Shown piece by piece: positions 1 through 10,379 of a stretch of DNA of 64,000 bases; position 1 is the stretch's first letter, and each line of letters opens with the position of its first letter. Under the pieces are notes generated by a model. That model was not told where the DNA came from. It saw nothing but the letters and a program-made list of their open reading frames with translations, and ran no database searches. Source of the DNA: Achromobacter sp. RTa. GTDB lineage: Bacteria > Pseudomonadota > Gammaproteobacteria > Burkholderiales > Burkholderiaceae_B. Location: positions 283,257 to 347,256 of the forward strand of contig NZ_JPYO01000046.1 in the NCBI RefSeq assembly GCF_000757485.1, given 5' to 3'. The translations under genes and the position numbers were made by a program.

Positions 1-7
1 AGCAGGC

Positions 8-1573
8 ATGGCGACGACTAGAACCCTGATAGTGGCGGGCGAGGCATTTCCCCTGGCCAAAACGGGCGGCCTTGGAGATGCGATCACGGGCATGGCCAGG
101 GCGCTGGCGCAGGCGGACATGCCTGTGGCCATTCTGCTGCCCGCCTACCGCGGCGTGCGCGCGCGGCTGCAGGAAATACGGGTCGTGGCGCCCCTGCACA
201 ATCTTCCCACCGGGGATGCCCGGCTGCTCGCGGGCCGATGCCCGCAATCCGGCCTGGATTTCCTGCTGCTCGAGAACGACGCGCTGTATGACCGCGCCGG
301 CATCTACCTGGACGAAGCGGGCCGCGAATACGCCGACAGCGCATTGCGCTACGCGGCGCTGGCCCATGCCGCGGTGCGCGTGGCGGGCGGCCTGCCAGGC
401 ATCGTCACCCCGAACATCGTGCATGCGCACGACTGGCACGCGGGACTGGTTCCCTTGCTGATGCGCGCCTATGGCCTGCATGACACGCGCAGCGTCATGA
501 CCATCCATAACCTTGCCTTCCAGGGCCGCTTCCCCATGGAATGCGCGGCAAGCCTGGGCATACCGGAGCCCTATCGCGGCAGCGACGGCGCCGAGGCCTG
601 GGGCCAGCTGAACTTCCTCAAGGCCGGCATCCGCTACGCGGACCGGGTCACGACGGTAAGCCATACCTATGCGCGCGAAATCATGACGCCCGCATTCGGC
701 TGCGGCCTGGACGAGCTATTGCGCCGCCGCGCCGGGGACTTGCTGCCCATTCCAAACGGGATCGACAACATTCTGTGGAATCCCGCCAGGGATCCGCATC
801 TGGGCGCGCTGCGCTTCTCCGTGAGCGACCTTTCCAACAAGGCGCGCTGCAAGGCCGCCCTGCAGCATGAATTCGGGCTGGCCGTGGATGCGGGCGCCAC
901 GCTGATGTCCATGGGCAGCCGCCTGACCGAGCAGAAGATGGCCGACGTGGCCGTGCAGGCCCTGCCGGAGGCCCTGGAGCGGCATCCGAACCTGCAGATC
1001 GCCATCCTGGGCCAGGGCGACCACCAGCTGGAAGACGCCTTGCGAGCGCTTGCCCAGCGCTATCCGGGACGTTGCGCCGCCCATATCGGCTATGACGAAC
1101 CGGCAGCCCATCGCCTGCATGCCGGTTCCGACATCCTGCTGCACGCGAGCCGCTTCGAACCCTTCGGCCTCACGCCTTTGTACGCCATGCGCTATGGCGC
1201 GCTGCCCATCGGCTCGCGCGTCGGCGGCATGGCAGACACCATCGAGGATCCGGGGCCGCGCGCGCCGCTCTCCGCCATGGCGTCCGCCAATGGCCTGCTG
1301 TTCGACGGCGACAGCCCCGCCGCCATGGGCGAGGCGATCGCGCGCGCGGTGCATTTGCGCGAACACGCCATGCTGTGGCGCATCATGCAACGCAACGCGA
1401 TGAGCGCCGACTTCGGCTGGCGGTCCGCCATCGGGCTGTACGCCAGCCTGTACCGGTCGCTGGCCGGCGCCGATTTCCGGAGCGCGGCGCCCGCGCGCGC
1501 CGATCGCGCCCTGGGCGCGGCCGCGCTCCGCGCACGTCGGCGCTCCGGCAGCGCCATGCCGGCGCCAGTGTAG
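8..1573 (+). CDS. glgA: Glycogen synthase (ADP-glucose type, GT5)
   Basis: Transfers glucose from ADP-glucose to the non-reducing end of an alpha-1,4-glucan in the cytoplasm. The N-terminus carries the ADP-glucose-binding KTGGLGD signature (K18-D24), followed by the HAHDWHAGL motif near residue 140. The C-terminal Rossmann half contains FEPFGLTPLYAMRYG near residue 383, where family members usually read FEPCGLTQLYALRYG, so the Cys and Gln of that loop are replaced here. Length (521 aa) is slightly above the usual 470-490 because of an Ala/Arg-rich tail. It starts seven bases into the window, so its own upstream region is not visible. It is the first visible gene of an eight-gene alpha-glucan run. 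No glgC (ADP-glucose pyrophosphorylase) is in the window. The family call is secure; preference for ADP- over UDP-glucose is inferred from family. Confidence 0.95.
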   Translation: MATTRTLIVAGEAFPLAKTGGLGDAITGMARALAQADMPVAILLPAYRGVRARLQEIRVVAPLHNLPTGDARLLAGRCPQSGLDFLLLENDALYDRAGIYLDEAGREYADSALRYAALAHAAVRVAGGLPGIVTPNIVHAHDWHAGLVPLLMRAYGLHDTRSVMTIHNLAFQGRFPMECAASLGIPEPYRGSDGAEAWGQLNFLKAGIRYADRVTTVSHTYAREIMTPAFGCGLDELLRRRAGDLLPIPNGIDNILWNPARDPHLGALRFSVSDLSNKARCKAALQHEFGLAVDAGATLMSMGSRLTEQKMADVAVQALPEALERHPNLQIAILGQGDHQLEDALRALAQRYPGRCAAHIGYDEPAAHRLHAGSDILLHASRFEPFGLTPLYAMRYGALPIGSRVGGMADTIEDPGPRAPLSAMASANGLLFDGDSPAAMGEAIARAVHLREHAMLWRIMQRNAMSADFGWRSAIGLYASLYRSLAGADFRSAAPARADRALGAAALRARRRSGSAMPAPV

Positions 1574-1584
1574 GGAGGAATCCG

Positions 1585-4500
1585 GTGCCGACCACGACTG
1601 CCGCCGTCCCTGTACAGGCCCCCTTGCGCCTGTACCATGCCCGCGGCGGCGCGCAAAGCCCGTCTGGCTGGGCCCCGGCCGCCGCGCTGGGACCCGCTCT
1701 TTACGCCCGCCTGCGGCAACGCGGGTTCAACGCCCTGCTCCTGCCCGCGCCGTGGCTGCTGACTCCGGAAGGCGGCAGCCACGCGCCGCTGGACGCCGAC
1801 ACCGCCATGCTGGACGGCGCCGCCGTTCCGATCACGCAATGGTTCAAGCGCACCGCGGGGCAACTGGCCGAACATGGGCTGGCGCTGTACGTGGATGTCC
1901 TGTTTGACCGCTGCGCCCACAACGCGGTGGCGGGAACTGCCGGCCCGGGCTGGTACCAGGCTCCCCCCGAAGACCCGGCCCGCGATCCGCGGCAACCCGC
2001 GGAAGCCCGCCGCGTGCGGTACCTGCCCGCGGGGCCGCTGCCGTCCGGATTCCTCGCATCGTGGACCGAACGCCTGGAACGCTGGGCCAGCCACGGGGTT
2101 ACGGGCTTCGCCTTCCACGCGCCGCAAAGCCTGGCTGGCGAGGATTGGGCGACACTCGCCACCACGTTACGGCGGCACCATCCCGGCTTGAGACTGCTGG
2201 CCTGGACTCCCGGCCTGGCGCCCGGCGCGCTTGCCGGCCTGCGCGGCGCCAGCTTCGACGGGCTGTTCTCATCGCTGCCGTGGTGGAACTTCAAGGACGA
2301 ATGGCTGGCCGAGGAAGATGCGCGGCTAAGAGCGATTGGCCCCGTCATCGCCTCGCCTCCCCAATCCGGGCAGGCGTCGCCCGCCTCCGCGAGTCGCGGC
2401 CGGCGCGCTATCTGGGCCGCGGCGCTGTGCGCGGACGGTCTCATGCTGGACGAGGGCGACGAGCGGACGCTCCCGGACGTGGAGGCCGTCAACCGCTGGT
2501 TCGCCGACGCGCGCCTGAAGGGTCCTCTGCGCATGGCGGGAGGACGGGACGGCCGCTGCACGGTGTTGCTGCGCGGCACCGCCGAGGGGGCTACCGCGGC
2601 GCTCGCCCTGAATCCATCGGCCAGCGCCGGCGCCGAACTGGACTGGGACACGTTGGCGCCGATGCTGCCTGCCGCGGATATCGTTCCGCTCGCTCCTCCC
2701 GTTGGCGAAACGACTGCGGGCCACACCCTGGCGCCAGGCGATTGCGCCCTCTTCCTGCTCGAACCCACGCAACCGGTGCGCGAACCGTCGCGCCGCCATC
2801 GGGCGCGCGGGGATGGCAGCGCGAATCCGCGCATCGCCATGGAACAGGTAGGCCCCGCCGTGGATGACGGCGCCTTCGCCGTCAAGTGCATCCCCCATGA
2901 ACGCATCGTGGTGCATGCCGACATCTACATGGACGGCCATGAGCAGCTGGCCGCCGAATTGCGTTGGCGCGCGGCCGACGAAATGCGCTGGCGGACCGTG
3001 CCGCTCGCGCGCGGCGAGAATGACCGCTGGGAGGCCGCATTCCGGCCTCGGCGGGTCGGCTCCCACGAATTCGTCATCAGCGCCTGGCTCGATGCGTGGC
3101 AGACCTTCCGGCACGACCTTGAACTGAAGCACCGCGCAGGCCTCGACCTGCGCCTTGAGATACAGGAAGGCCTGGAGCTGCTGCGGGCCGCCCTGGCCCG
3201 GGGCGGCGCCGCGCCGGCTGCCGATACGGCGCCGGTGCGCGACGCGCTGGACCGGCTGGACGCGCCCGATGCCGGACAGGCCGAGCCGGCGGCGGCCGAA
3301 CAGGTATCCGTCCTGCTGGACGAAGATCTCGCGCGGTCCATGCGCGCCCTGGACGACCGGCCGTTCGAAACCACCAGCCCCGAGCCCTACCCGCTCTGGG
3401 TCGACCGCGCCCAGGCATGTTTCTCCAGCTGGTATGAGCTGTTTCCCCGCTCCCAAGCGCCCGAGCCGGGCCGCCACGGCACCTTCGACGATGTCATCTT
3501 GCGGCTGCCCGACGTGCGCGCAATGGGGTTCGACGTGCTCTACCTGCCGCCGATCCATCCCATCGGCCAGCGCAACCGTAAGGGCCGCAACAACAGCCTG
3601 CGCGCGGAGCCGGGCGATGTCGGCAGCCCTTACGCCATCGGCGCCGCGGAAGGCGGGCACGACGCGATCGAACCGCAACTCGGCCGCCTGGAGGACTTCC
3701 TCAGGCTGGTGGACGCGGCCAGGGAGCACGGCATGGAAATGGCGCTGGATTTCGCGATCCAGTGCTCGCCGGACCATCCCTGGCTGGCGCAGCATCCCGA
3801 CTGGTTCTCCTGGCGCCCGGACGGTTCGCTGCGCTATGCCGAGAACCCGCCCAAGAAATACGAAGACATCGTCAATGTCGGGTTCTACGGCCCCGGGCCC
3901 CGGCGCGCGCGCAAGCTGGCCCTGTGGCGGGCGCTGCGCGACGTGGTGCTGTTCTGGGCCAGGCACGGCGTGCGCATCTTCCGGGTCGACAACCCTCACA
4001 CCAAGCCATTGCCCTTTTGGCAGTGGCTGATCGCCGACGTCCATGCGGAGTATCCGGACGTGATCTTCCTGTCAGAAGCCTTCACCCGGCCGAAGATGAT
4101 GTACCGGCTGGCCAAGGTCGGCTTCAGCCAGTCGTACACCTACTTCACCTGGCGCAACGAAAAGGCCGAACTCGCGGCCTACCTGCGAGAGGTGTCGTCG
4201 CCGCCCGTCGCGGACTTCTTCCGCCCGCACTTCTTCGTCAACACGCCCGACATCAACCCCTATTTCCTGCAGACGTCCGGGCGGCCGGGCTTTCTGATCC
4301 GCGCGGCCCTGGCGGCCCTGGGAGCCGGACTGTGGGGCATGTACAGCGGGTTCGAACTCTGTGAGTCGGCCGCGCTGCCCGGCAGGGAGGAATACCTGGA
4401 TTCGGAGAAGTATGAGTTGCGCCAGCGCGACTGGCGCGGCCCGGGGAACATCCGAGCCGAGATCGCCCGCCTGAACCAGATCCGCCGCGCCAATCCGGCC

Positions 4501-4800
4501 CTGCAAAGCCATCGCGGCCTGACGCTCGCGGAAAGCGGCAATGACCGGGTGCTGGCCTTCTACAAGAGCACGCCCGGCCACGGCAACGTGGTGCTGGCCG
4601 CGATCAGCCTGGATCCATTCCAGCCGCAAACGGCGCGCATCGAGGCCCCGTTCTGGCTGTTCGGCCAGCCCGACGCTGGCCTGATCGCCGCCGAAGACCT
4701 GCTCGGAGAAAGCCGCGATACCTGGCAGGGCAAGAGCCGCAGCCTGACGCTGCATCCCGATCAACCCTATCGCGTGTGGCGCCTGTCGCTGCACGGATGA
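1585..4800 (+). CDS. glgE: Alpha-1,4-glucan:maltose-1-phosphate maltosyltransferase with N-terminal extension
   Basis: Adds maltosyl units from alpha-maltose-1-phosphate to glucan (GH13_3). I start it at GTG 1585, behind GGGAGGAA at 1573-1580; the longer open frame only reads back into glgA. The protein is 1071 aa against about 660-700 for a typical GlgE. The DUF3416-like N domain begins near residue 415, and the catalytic barrel has the nucleophile motif RVDNPHTKP near residue 802 and the acid/base Glu in FLSEAFTR near residue 830. The first 400 residues look like a degenerate glycosidase barrel (LALYVDVLFDRCAHN, then GVTGFAFHAP) without an obvious nucleophile/acid pair. It lies 11 bp after glgA and 15 bp before the maltokinase fusion that should supply its substrate. 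Family call firm; role of the extension unknown. Confidence 0.93.
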   Translation: MPTTTAAVPVQAPLRLYHARGGAQSPSGWAPAAALGPALYARLRQRGFNALLLPAPWLLTPEGGSHAPLDADTAMLDGAAVPITQWFKRTAGQLAEHGLALYVDVLFDRCAHNAVAGTAGPGWYQAPPEDPARDPRQPAEARRVRYLPAGPLPSGFLASWTERLERWASHGVTGFAFHAPQSLAGEDWATLATTLRRHHPGLRLLAWTPGLAPGALAGLRGASFDGLFSSLPWWNFKDEWLAEEDARLRAIGPVIASPPQSGQASPASASRGRRAIWAAALCADGLMLDEGDERTLPDVEAVNRWFADARLKGPLRMAGGRDGRCTVLLRGTAEGATAALALNPSASAGAELDWDTLAPMLPAADIVPLAPPVGETTAGHTLAPGDCALFLLEPTQPVREPSRRHRARGDGSANPRIAMEQVGPAVDDGAFAVKCIPHERIVVHADIYMDGHEQLAAELRWRAADEMRWRTVPLARGENDRWEAAFRPRRVGSHEFVISAWLDAWQTFRHDLELKHRAGLDLRLEIQEGLELLRAALARGGAAPAADTAPVRDALDRLDAPDAGQAEPAAAEQVSVLLDEDLARSMRALDDRPFETTSPEPYPLWVDRAQACFSSWYELFPRSQAPEPGRHGTFDDVILRLPDVRAMGFDVLYLPPIHPIGQRNRKGRNNSLRAEPGDVGSPYAIGAAEGGHDAIEPQLGRLEDFLRLVDAAREHGMEMALDFAIQCSPDHPWLAQHPDWFSWRPDGSLRYAENPPKKYEDIVNVGFYGPGPRRARKLALWRALRDVVLFWARHGVRIFRVDNPHTKPLPFWQWLIADVHAEYPDVIFLSEAFTRPKMMYRLAKVGFSQSYTYFTWRNEKAELAAYLREVSSPPVADFFRPHFFVNTPDINPYFLQTSGRPGFLIRAALAALGAGLWGMYSGFELCESAALPGREEYLDSEKYELRQRDWRGPGNIRAEIARLNQIRRANPALQSHRGLTLAESGNDRVLAFYKSTPGHGNVVLAAISLDPFQPQTARIEAPFWLFGQPDAGLIAAEDLLGESRDTWQGKSRSLTLHPDQPYRVWRLSLHG

Positions 4801-4815
4801 CATCCCACTGTTTCC

Positions 4816-7800
4816 ATGATCAGCGAAACCCAGCCTATACAGGACGACGGCCTCTGGTACAAGGATGCGGTCATCTACCAGTTGCACGTCAAGTCCTTCT
4901 TCGACTCGAACGACGACGGCGTCGGCGACCTGCCCGGCCTCCTCTCCAAGCTGGACTACATCGCCAACCTGGGCGTCAATACGATCTGGCTATTGCCCTT
5001 CTACCCGTCGCCGCGCCGCGACGACGGATACGACATCGCCGACTACCGCGGGGTACACCCGGACTACGGCACCGTGGCCGACCTGCGCAAGCTGATCCGC
5101 GCGGCGCATGCGCGCGGCCTGCGCGTCATCACCGAACTGGTGGTGAACCACACGTCGGACCAGCATCCCTGGTTCCAGCGGGCGCGCGCCGCCAAGCCGG
5201 GCTCGGCGGCGCGCAATTTCTATGTCTGGTCGGACAACGACAAGGCCTACGCCGACACCCGCATCATCTTCTGCGATACCGAGAAATCCAACTGGACCTG
5301 GGATCCCGTCGCGAACGCATATTTCTGGCACCGCTTTTACTCCCATCAGCCGGACCTGAACTACGACAATCCGCAGGTGCTGAAGGAAGTGCTGTCCGTC
5401 ATGCGGTACTGGCTGGACATGGGCGTGGACGGGTTGCGCCTGGACGCGGTGCCCTATCTGGTCGAGCGGGAAGGCACCAACAACGAGAACCTCCCGGAAA
5501 CGCATGCAGTGCTCAGGCGGATCCGGGAAGTGATCGACGCCGAGTATCCGCACTGCCTGCTGCTGGCCGAGGCCAACCAATGGCCCGAGGACGCGCAGGA
5601 GTATTTCGGCGCGGGCGACGAATGCCATATGTCGTTCCATTTCCCGCTGATGCCCCGCATGTACATGGCGATCGCGCAGGAAGACCGCTTCCCCATCACC
5701 GACATCATCCGGCAGACCCCGGATATTCCCGCTTCGTGCCAATGGGCGATATTCCTGCGCAACCATGACGAGTTGACGCTGGAAATGGTGACCAGCCGCG
5801 AACGCGATTACCTCTGGAACGTGTACGCGGCCGATCCGCGCGCCCGCATCAACCTCGGCATCCGCCGCCGGCTGGCGCCCTTGCTGGAGCGCGACCGCCG
5901 CCGCGTGGAACTGATGAACAGCCTGCTGCTGTCCATGCCGGGCACGCCGGTGCTCTACTACGGCGACGAGCTGGGCATGGGCGACAATGTGCACCTGGGC
6001 GACCGCGACGGCGTGCGCACGCCGATGCAATGGTCTCCGGACCGCAACGGCGGGTTTTCGCGCGCCGATCCGGAGCGGCTGCCCTTGCCCGTCCTGATGG
6101 GGCCCCTGTACGGCTACGAGGCCGTCAACGTCGAGGCGCAGCAGCGCGACCCGCATTCCCTGCTGAACTGGACCCGGCGCCTGCTGGCACAGCGCCGCCA
6201 GAGCCACGCTTTCGGGCGCGGCGCGCTGCGCTTCATCTTTGCCGGCAACCGCAAGATCCTCGCGTACCTGCGCCAATGGCAGGACACGACCATTCTTTGC
6301 GTGGCAAATCTTTCCAATGCGGCGCAGCCGGTGGAGCTGCCCCTGCAGGAGTTCGCAGGCCGGGTCCCGGTGGAGATGTTGGGCGGGACGCCGTTCCCGG
6401 CGATCGGCGAACTGCCCTATCTGCTGACGCTGCCGCCCTACGCGTTCTACTGGATGGATCTTAGCGTGGAGGCCGCTCCGCCCGACTGGCACGCCACCGC
6501 GCCGGCCCAGATGCCCGAGCTGGTCACGCTGGTGCTGCGCGCGCGCGGCGGCGCGGCGCTGACGGACGCCTCGCGCGAGACGCTGGAGCGCGAAATCCTG
6601 CCGCAGTACCTGGCGCGCCAGCGCTGGTACCCGGCAAGCGAGCCGCCCGCCCGCGCGCGACTGGCCTACGCCACGCCGTTCCCCACCGCCGAGGGTGAAT
6701 ACTATTGGGCCGAGGTCGAGCCCCAGGACGGCGTCAGCGGCCTGCGCGCCCAGGCGCCCTTCGTGCTGGCCTGGGACGAAAGCGCGCCCATCCAGTACGC
6801 CATTGCCCGGGTCCGCCGCGGCGCCGAGGTCGGCATGCTGGCCGATGCCTTCCTGCAGCCCGGTTTCGTGCGCGGCGTGCTCAAGGCGCTGCAGGCCGGC
6901 GCGGAACTGGACGGCCGCAGCGGCGGCAAGCCTGGAGACAAGCCCGGCGTCATCCGCTTCCTGCCGGAAACAGGGCTGGCTGCCATGGAGCTCGCCGACG
7001 AGGCTGAGTTGCAGTGGCTGACGGCCGAGCAATCGAACAGTTCGGTCATCGTCGACGGACAGGTCATCCTGAAGCTGATCCGCGCCGTGCGGGCCGGCGG
7101 TTCGCCTGAAGCCGAGATGACCCGCTATCTTACGCACGCGGGCTACGCCAATGTTCCGGCGCTGCTGGGCGAAGTGCAGCGCGTCGACGCCGACGGCGTG
7201 GTCCACACCCTGGCGATCGCGCACCGCTATGTCGCCAACGAAGGCGACGCCTGGAACTGGACGCTGGACACGCTGAAGCGGACGCTGGCCAACGCGCTGC
7301 TGGTCGGACAGGACCCGGAGGAATTCGAACAGGTGCTGCAGGGCTACGCCGCGATGGCGGCCACCATGGGCGCGCGCCTGGCGGAAATGCACGCCGCGCT
7401 GGCGCAGCCCACGGAGGACCCGGCGTTCCGTCCGCGCCGGGCGAACCAGGCGGACGCCGACGCGCGGGCCCGGCATGTGCAGCGCCTGCTCGACCGCGCC
7501 GAACACGACCTGCGCGCCCGCTTCGACCAACTGGAAGCGCCTTCCCGAGCCTGCGCGGAATGGTACTTCGAGCACCATGGCCGGCTGGCGGCCCGCGTGG
7601 CCGCCATGGCGCAGGCCGAAACAGGCGTGCTGTGCCTGCGCACGCACGGCGATTTCCACCTGGGGCAGGTGCTGGTGGCGCAGGCCGACGCCTACATCAT
7701 CGATTTCGAAGGGGAACCCGCCAGCGGCCTGCGGACGCGCCGGGCATTGGCCTCGCCCTACCGGGACGTCGCGGGCATGTTGCGCTCGTTCGATTATGCG

Positions 7801-8178
7801 GCGGCCTCCATGTCCCGCGCAGACGCCATCGGCGGCGCGCCATCGGACGCCAATGCCGGCGCGGCCGAGTCCCCGGGCGTGACCGCCGCCGCCGCGGCCG
7901 CCGAACTGCGCGATGCGCTGCTGGCGCGTTTCCGGCTGCGCGCGGCCGAAGCCTTTCTGCAAGGCTACCGCGACGCCCGGCCCTCGATCCTGATTCCGCC
8001 CGAAGACCGGGAGGCCTCGCTGCTCGCCCTGGCCCAGCTGGAAAAGGCCGCCTACGAGGTGAGCTACGAAGCCGCGCACCGGCCGGACTGGATCTCGATC
8101 CCATTGTGCGCGCTGACCGAGCTCGCCCGCGGTCTGCTGCTGTCGGCCGCGATCGAGGCGGAGGGGAAATCGCCATGA
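4816..8178 (+). CDS. treS: Trehalose synthase fused to maltokinase
   Basis: Bifunctional enzyme of the GlgE pathway. The N-terminal part (about residues 1-550, starting [19 protein letters not shown]) is a GH13 maltose alpha-D-glucosyltransferase that interconverts trehalose and maltose, with catalytic Asp in GLRLDAV (near 210), Glu in [11 protein letters not shown] (near 251) and Asp in [10 protein letters not shown] (near 316). The C-terminal part (about 570-1120) is a maltokinase with the phosphotransferase motif [10 protein letters not shown] near 943 and the metal-binding IIDFEGEP that follows; it makes maltose-1-phosphate with ATP. Length of 1120 aa matches known TreS-Mak fusions. ATG 4816 sits 15 bp after glgE. 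Its stop overlaps the glgB start (ATGA), implying translational coupling. Confidence 0.94.
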   Translation: MISETQPIQDDGLWYKDAVIYQLHVKSFFDSNDDGVGDLPGLLSKLDYIANLGVNTIWLLPFYPSPRRDDGYDIADYRGVHPDYGTVADLRKLIRAAHARGLRVITELVVNHTSDQHPWFQRARAAKPGSAARNFYVWSDNDKAYADTRIIFCDTEKSNWTWDPVANAYFWHRFYSHQPDLNYDNPQVLKEVLSVMRYWLDMGVDGLRLDAVPYLVEREGTNNENLPETHAVLRRIREVIDAEYPHCLLLAEANQWPEDAQEYFGAGDECHMSFHFPLMPRMYMAIAQEDRFPITDIIRQTPDIPASCQWAIFLRNHDELTLEMVTSRERDYLWNVYAADPRARINLGIRRRLAPLLERDRRRVELMNSLLLSMPGTPVLYYGDELGMGDNVHLGDRDGVRTPMQWSPDRNGGFSRADPERLPLPVLMGPLYGYEAVNVEAQQRDPHSLLNWTRRLLAQRRQSHAFGRGALRFIFAGNRKILAYLRQWQDTTILCVANLSNAAQPVELPLQEFAGRVPVEMLGGTPFPAIGELPYLLTLPPYAFYWMDLSVEAAPPDWHATAPAQMPELVTLVLRARGGAALTDASRETLEREILPQYLARQRWYPASEPPARARLAYATPFPTAEGEYYWAEVEPQDGVSGLRAQAPFVLAWDESAPIQYAIARVRRGAEVGMLADAFLQPGFVRGVLKALQAGAELDGRSGGKPGDKPGVIRFLPETGLAAMELADEAELQWLTAEQSNSSVIVDGQVILKLIRAVRAGGSPEAEMTRYLTHAGYANVPALLGEVQRVDADGVVHTLAIAHRYVANEGDAWNWTLDTLKRTLANALLVGQDPEEFEQVLQGYAAMAATMGARLAEMHAALAQPTEDPAFRPRRANQADADARARHVQRLLDRAEHDLRARFDQLEAPSRACAEWYFEHHGRLAARVAAMAQAETGVLCLRTHGDFHLGQVLVAQADAYIIDFEGEPASGLRTRRALASPYRDVAGMLRSFDYAAASMSRADAIGGAPSDANAGAAESPGVTAAAAAAELRDALLARFRLRAAEAFLQGYRDARPSILIPPEDREASLLALAQLEKAAYEVSYEAAHRPDWISIPLCALTELARGLLLSAAIEAEGKSP

Positions 8179-10373
8179 GCCAGGAGGCACGGACCGATAC
8201 CGGCGATACCGGCAGCCTTATCGATGCGGCCCAGCTGGCCGCGCTTGACGCCGGCCTCCACGGGGATCCCTTTGCCGTGCTGGGGCCGCATCATGAATGG
8301 CTGCGCGTGTATGCGCCGGGCGCGCTGGGCGTAGACGCGCTGGACCCCCAAGGCGCGCGCACGCCGCTGCGCGAGCAGGCGCCGGGCCTGTACGCCGGCC
8401 GCGTGCCGTACGCCCGCCCCGGCGACGGCGCCTCGTACCGGCTCGCCATCCGCTGGCCCGGCGCCGAACAGCTGACCGCGGACCCGTATGCCTTCGGCGC
8501 GCTGCTGGACGACGACACGCTGCGCGGCCTCGCGGATGGCTCCTGGCGCAGCGCCGAGGAGGCGCTGGGCGCGCGCCTGGCCGAGGTGGACGGCATCTCC
8601 GGGCTGCGTTGCTCGGTGTGGGCCCCCAACGCGAAGCGCGTCGCCGTGGTGGGCGATTTCAATGGCTGGGACGCGCGCCGCCACGGCATGCGGCTGCGCC
8701 ACCGCGCCGGTGTGTGGGAGATATTCATTCCCGGCATCCAGCCGGGCGAGCGCTACAAATTCGCGATTACCGATGGCGCCGGCCGCCAGGAACTGAAGGC
8801 CGATCCCATGGCCCGCCGCAGTGAAGCGCCTCCCGCCACGGCATCCGTCGTGGACGACTCCACCCCCTATTCCTGGAAGGACAAGGCATGGATGCAAGAA
8901 CGACGCGAACGCCACGCTCCCGCCGCCCCGATCTCGATCTACGAAGTACACGCCGGATCCTGGGCCGCGCCCGGCGAAGGCGCCTGCCTCTGGGACCAGC
9001 TGGCCGACAAACTGCCCGCCTACGCGCGCGCCATGGGCTTCAGCCATGTGGAACTCATGCCGATCATGGAGCACCCGTTCGGCGGATCCTGGGGCTACCA
9101 GCCTTTGGGCATGTTCGCGCCTACCGCCCGGTATGGGCCGCCCGCCGCCTTCGCCCGCTTCGTGGACCGCTGCCACGCCGCCGGTATCGGCGTCATCCTG
9201 GACTGGGTGCCCGCGCACTTCCCCGATGATCCGCACGGCCTGGTCCGCTTCGACGGCACCGCGCTGTACGAATACGAGGATCCGCGCGAGGGCTACCACC
9301 CCGATTGGCACACTCTGGTCTACAACCTGGGCCGCACCGAGGTGAAGGCCTTCATGATCGCCAGCGCGCTGCACTGGCTGCGCCGCTTTCACATCGACGG
9401 CTTGCGGGTGGATGCCGTGGCCTCGATGCTGTATCGCGACTACAGCCGCCAGCCGGGCCAGTGGATCCCCAACCGCTACGGAGGCCGCGAGAACCTGGAA
9501 GCCGTGCGCTTCCTGCAGGACTTGAACGGCGCCGTGCGCGAGGAATTTCCCGACGCGATCATGGTGGCCGAGGAGTCCACCGCGTGGCCGGGCGTGACGG
9601 CGCCGGTGGCCGATGGCGGGCTGGGATTCCATTACAAGTGGAACATGGGCTGGATGCACGACACGCTGCGCTACCTGGCGCACGATCCCGTGCATCGCAA
9701 ACACCATCATCACGACATCACGTTCGGCATGGTGTACGCATACAGTGAACGCTTCATTCTGCCGCTCTCGCACGACGAGGTGGTGCACGGCAAAGGCTCG
9801 CTGCTGGGCAAGATGCCGGGCGACATGGCGGCCAGGCTGGCCAACCTGCGCGCCTACCTGGCTTTCATGTGGGCGCATCCCGGCAAGAAACTGCTCTTCA
9901 TGGGCGGCGAGCTGGCCCAGCAGGCGGAATGGAATCACGACGCCGCGCTGGACTGGAATCTGCTCGACCATCCGGGACATCGCGGGGTGCAGCGGCTCGT
10001 CGCCGACCTGAACGGCTTGTACCGGGCCCTGCCGGCCCTGCACGCGCTGGACGCCGATCCGGCGGGGTTCGCCTGGTCCATTCTCGACGACCGGGACAAT
10101 AGCGTCGTCGCATTCGTCCGCAGCGACGGACAGAGCCATCTATTGGCCGTCACGAACTTCACGCCCGTCGTCCGCCACGGCTATCGCATCGGCGTTCCGC
10201 GCGCGGGCTCCTGGGCCGAGAAACTGAACACCGACGCCACCGACTACGGCGGCAGCGGCCAGGGCAACCGCGGGCGCGCCCGCACCGCCGACGTGTCCGC
10301 GCATGGACAGCCCCAGGCCTTGTCCCTGACCCTGCCGCCCCTGGCCACTCTTTTCCTGTCGCACGAAGGCTGA
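8175..10373 (+). CDS. glgB: 1,4-alpha-glucan branching enzyme
   Basis: Cleaves alpha-1,4 chains and re-attaches them through alpha-1,6 bonds (GH13_9). The ATG at 8175 overlaps the treS stop by four bases; the longer open frame upstream is only the shadow of treS. The 732-aa product has the usual two N-terminal beta-sandwich (CBM48-type) regions, with [18 protein letters not shown] near residue 155. Its barrel has the nucleophile in [10 protein letters not shown] (near 412), the acid/base in [11 protein letters not shown] (near 465) and the third carboxylate in [12 protein letters not shown] (near 533). All are canonical. It ends six bases before glgX. Very secure call. Confidence 0.96.
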   Translation: MSQEARTDTGDTGSLIDAAQLAALDAGLHGDPFAVLGPHHEWLRVYAPGALGVDALDPQGARTPLREQAPGLYAGRVPYARPGDGASYRLAIRWPGAEQLTADPYAFGALLDDDTLRGLADGSWRSAEEALGARLAEVDGISGLRCSVWAPNAKRVAVVGDFNGWDARRHGMRLRHRAGVWEIFIPGIQPGERYKFAITDGAGRQELKADPMARRSEAPPATASVVDDSTPYSWKDKAWMQERRERHAPAAPISIYEVHAGSWAAPGEGACLWDQLADKLPAYARAMGFSHVELMPIMEHPFGGSWGYQPLGMFAPTARYGPPAAFARFVDRCHAAGIGVILDWVPAHFPDDPHGLVRFDGTALYEYEDPREGYHPDWHTLVYNLGRTEVKAFMIASALHWLRRFHIDGLRVDAVASMLYRDYSRQPGQWIPNRYGGRENLEAVRFLQDLNGAVREEFPDAIMVAEESTAWPGVTAPVADGGLGFHYKWNMGWMHDTLRYLAHDPVHRKHHHHDITFGMVYAYSERFILPLSHDEVVHGKGSLLGKMPGDMAARLANLRAYLAFMWAHPGKKLLFMGGELAQQAEWNHDAALDWNLLDHPGHRGVQRLVADLNGLYRALPALHALDADPAGFAWSILDDRDNSVVAFVRSDGQSHLLAVTNFTPVVRHGYRIGVPRAGSWAEKLNTDATDYGGSGQGNRGRARTADVSAHGQPQALSLTLPPLATLFLSHEG

Positions 10374-10379
10374 ACGCAT

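Noticed and set aside
4990-8190. A 1066-codon open frame on the minus strand opposite treS-maltokinase
   Set aside because: It mirrors the reading frame of a well-supported gene in GC-rich DNA, has no recognisable domain and is Arg/Gln/Val/Gly-biased, as such shadows are.
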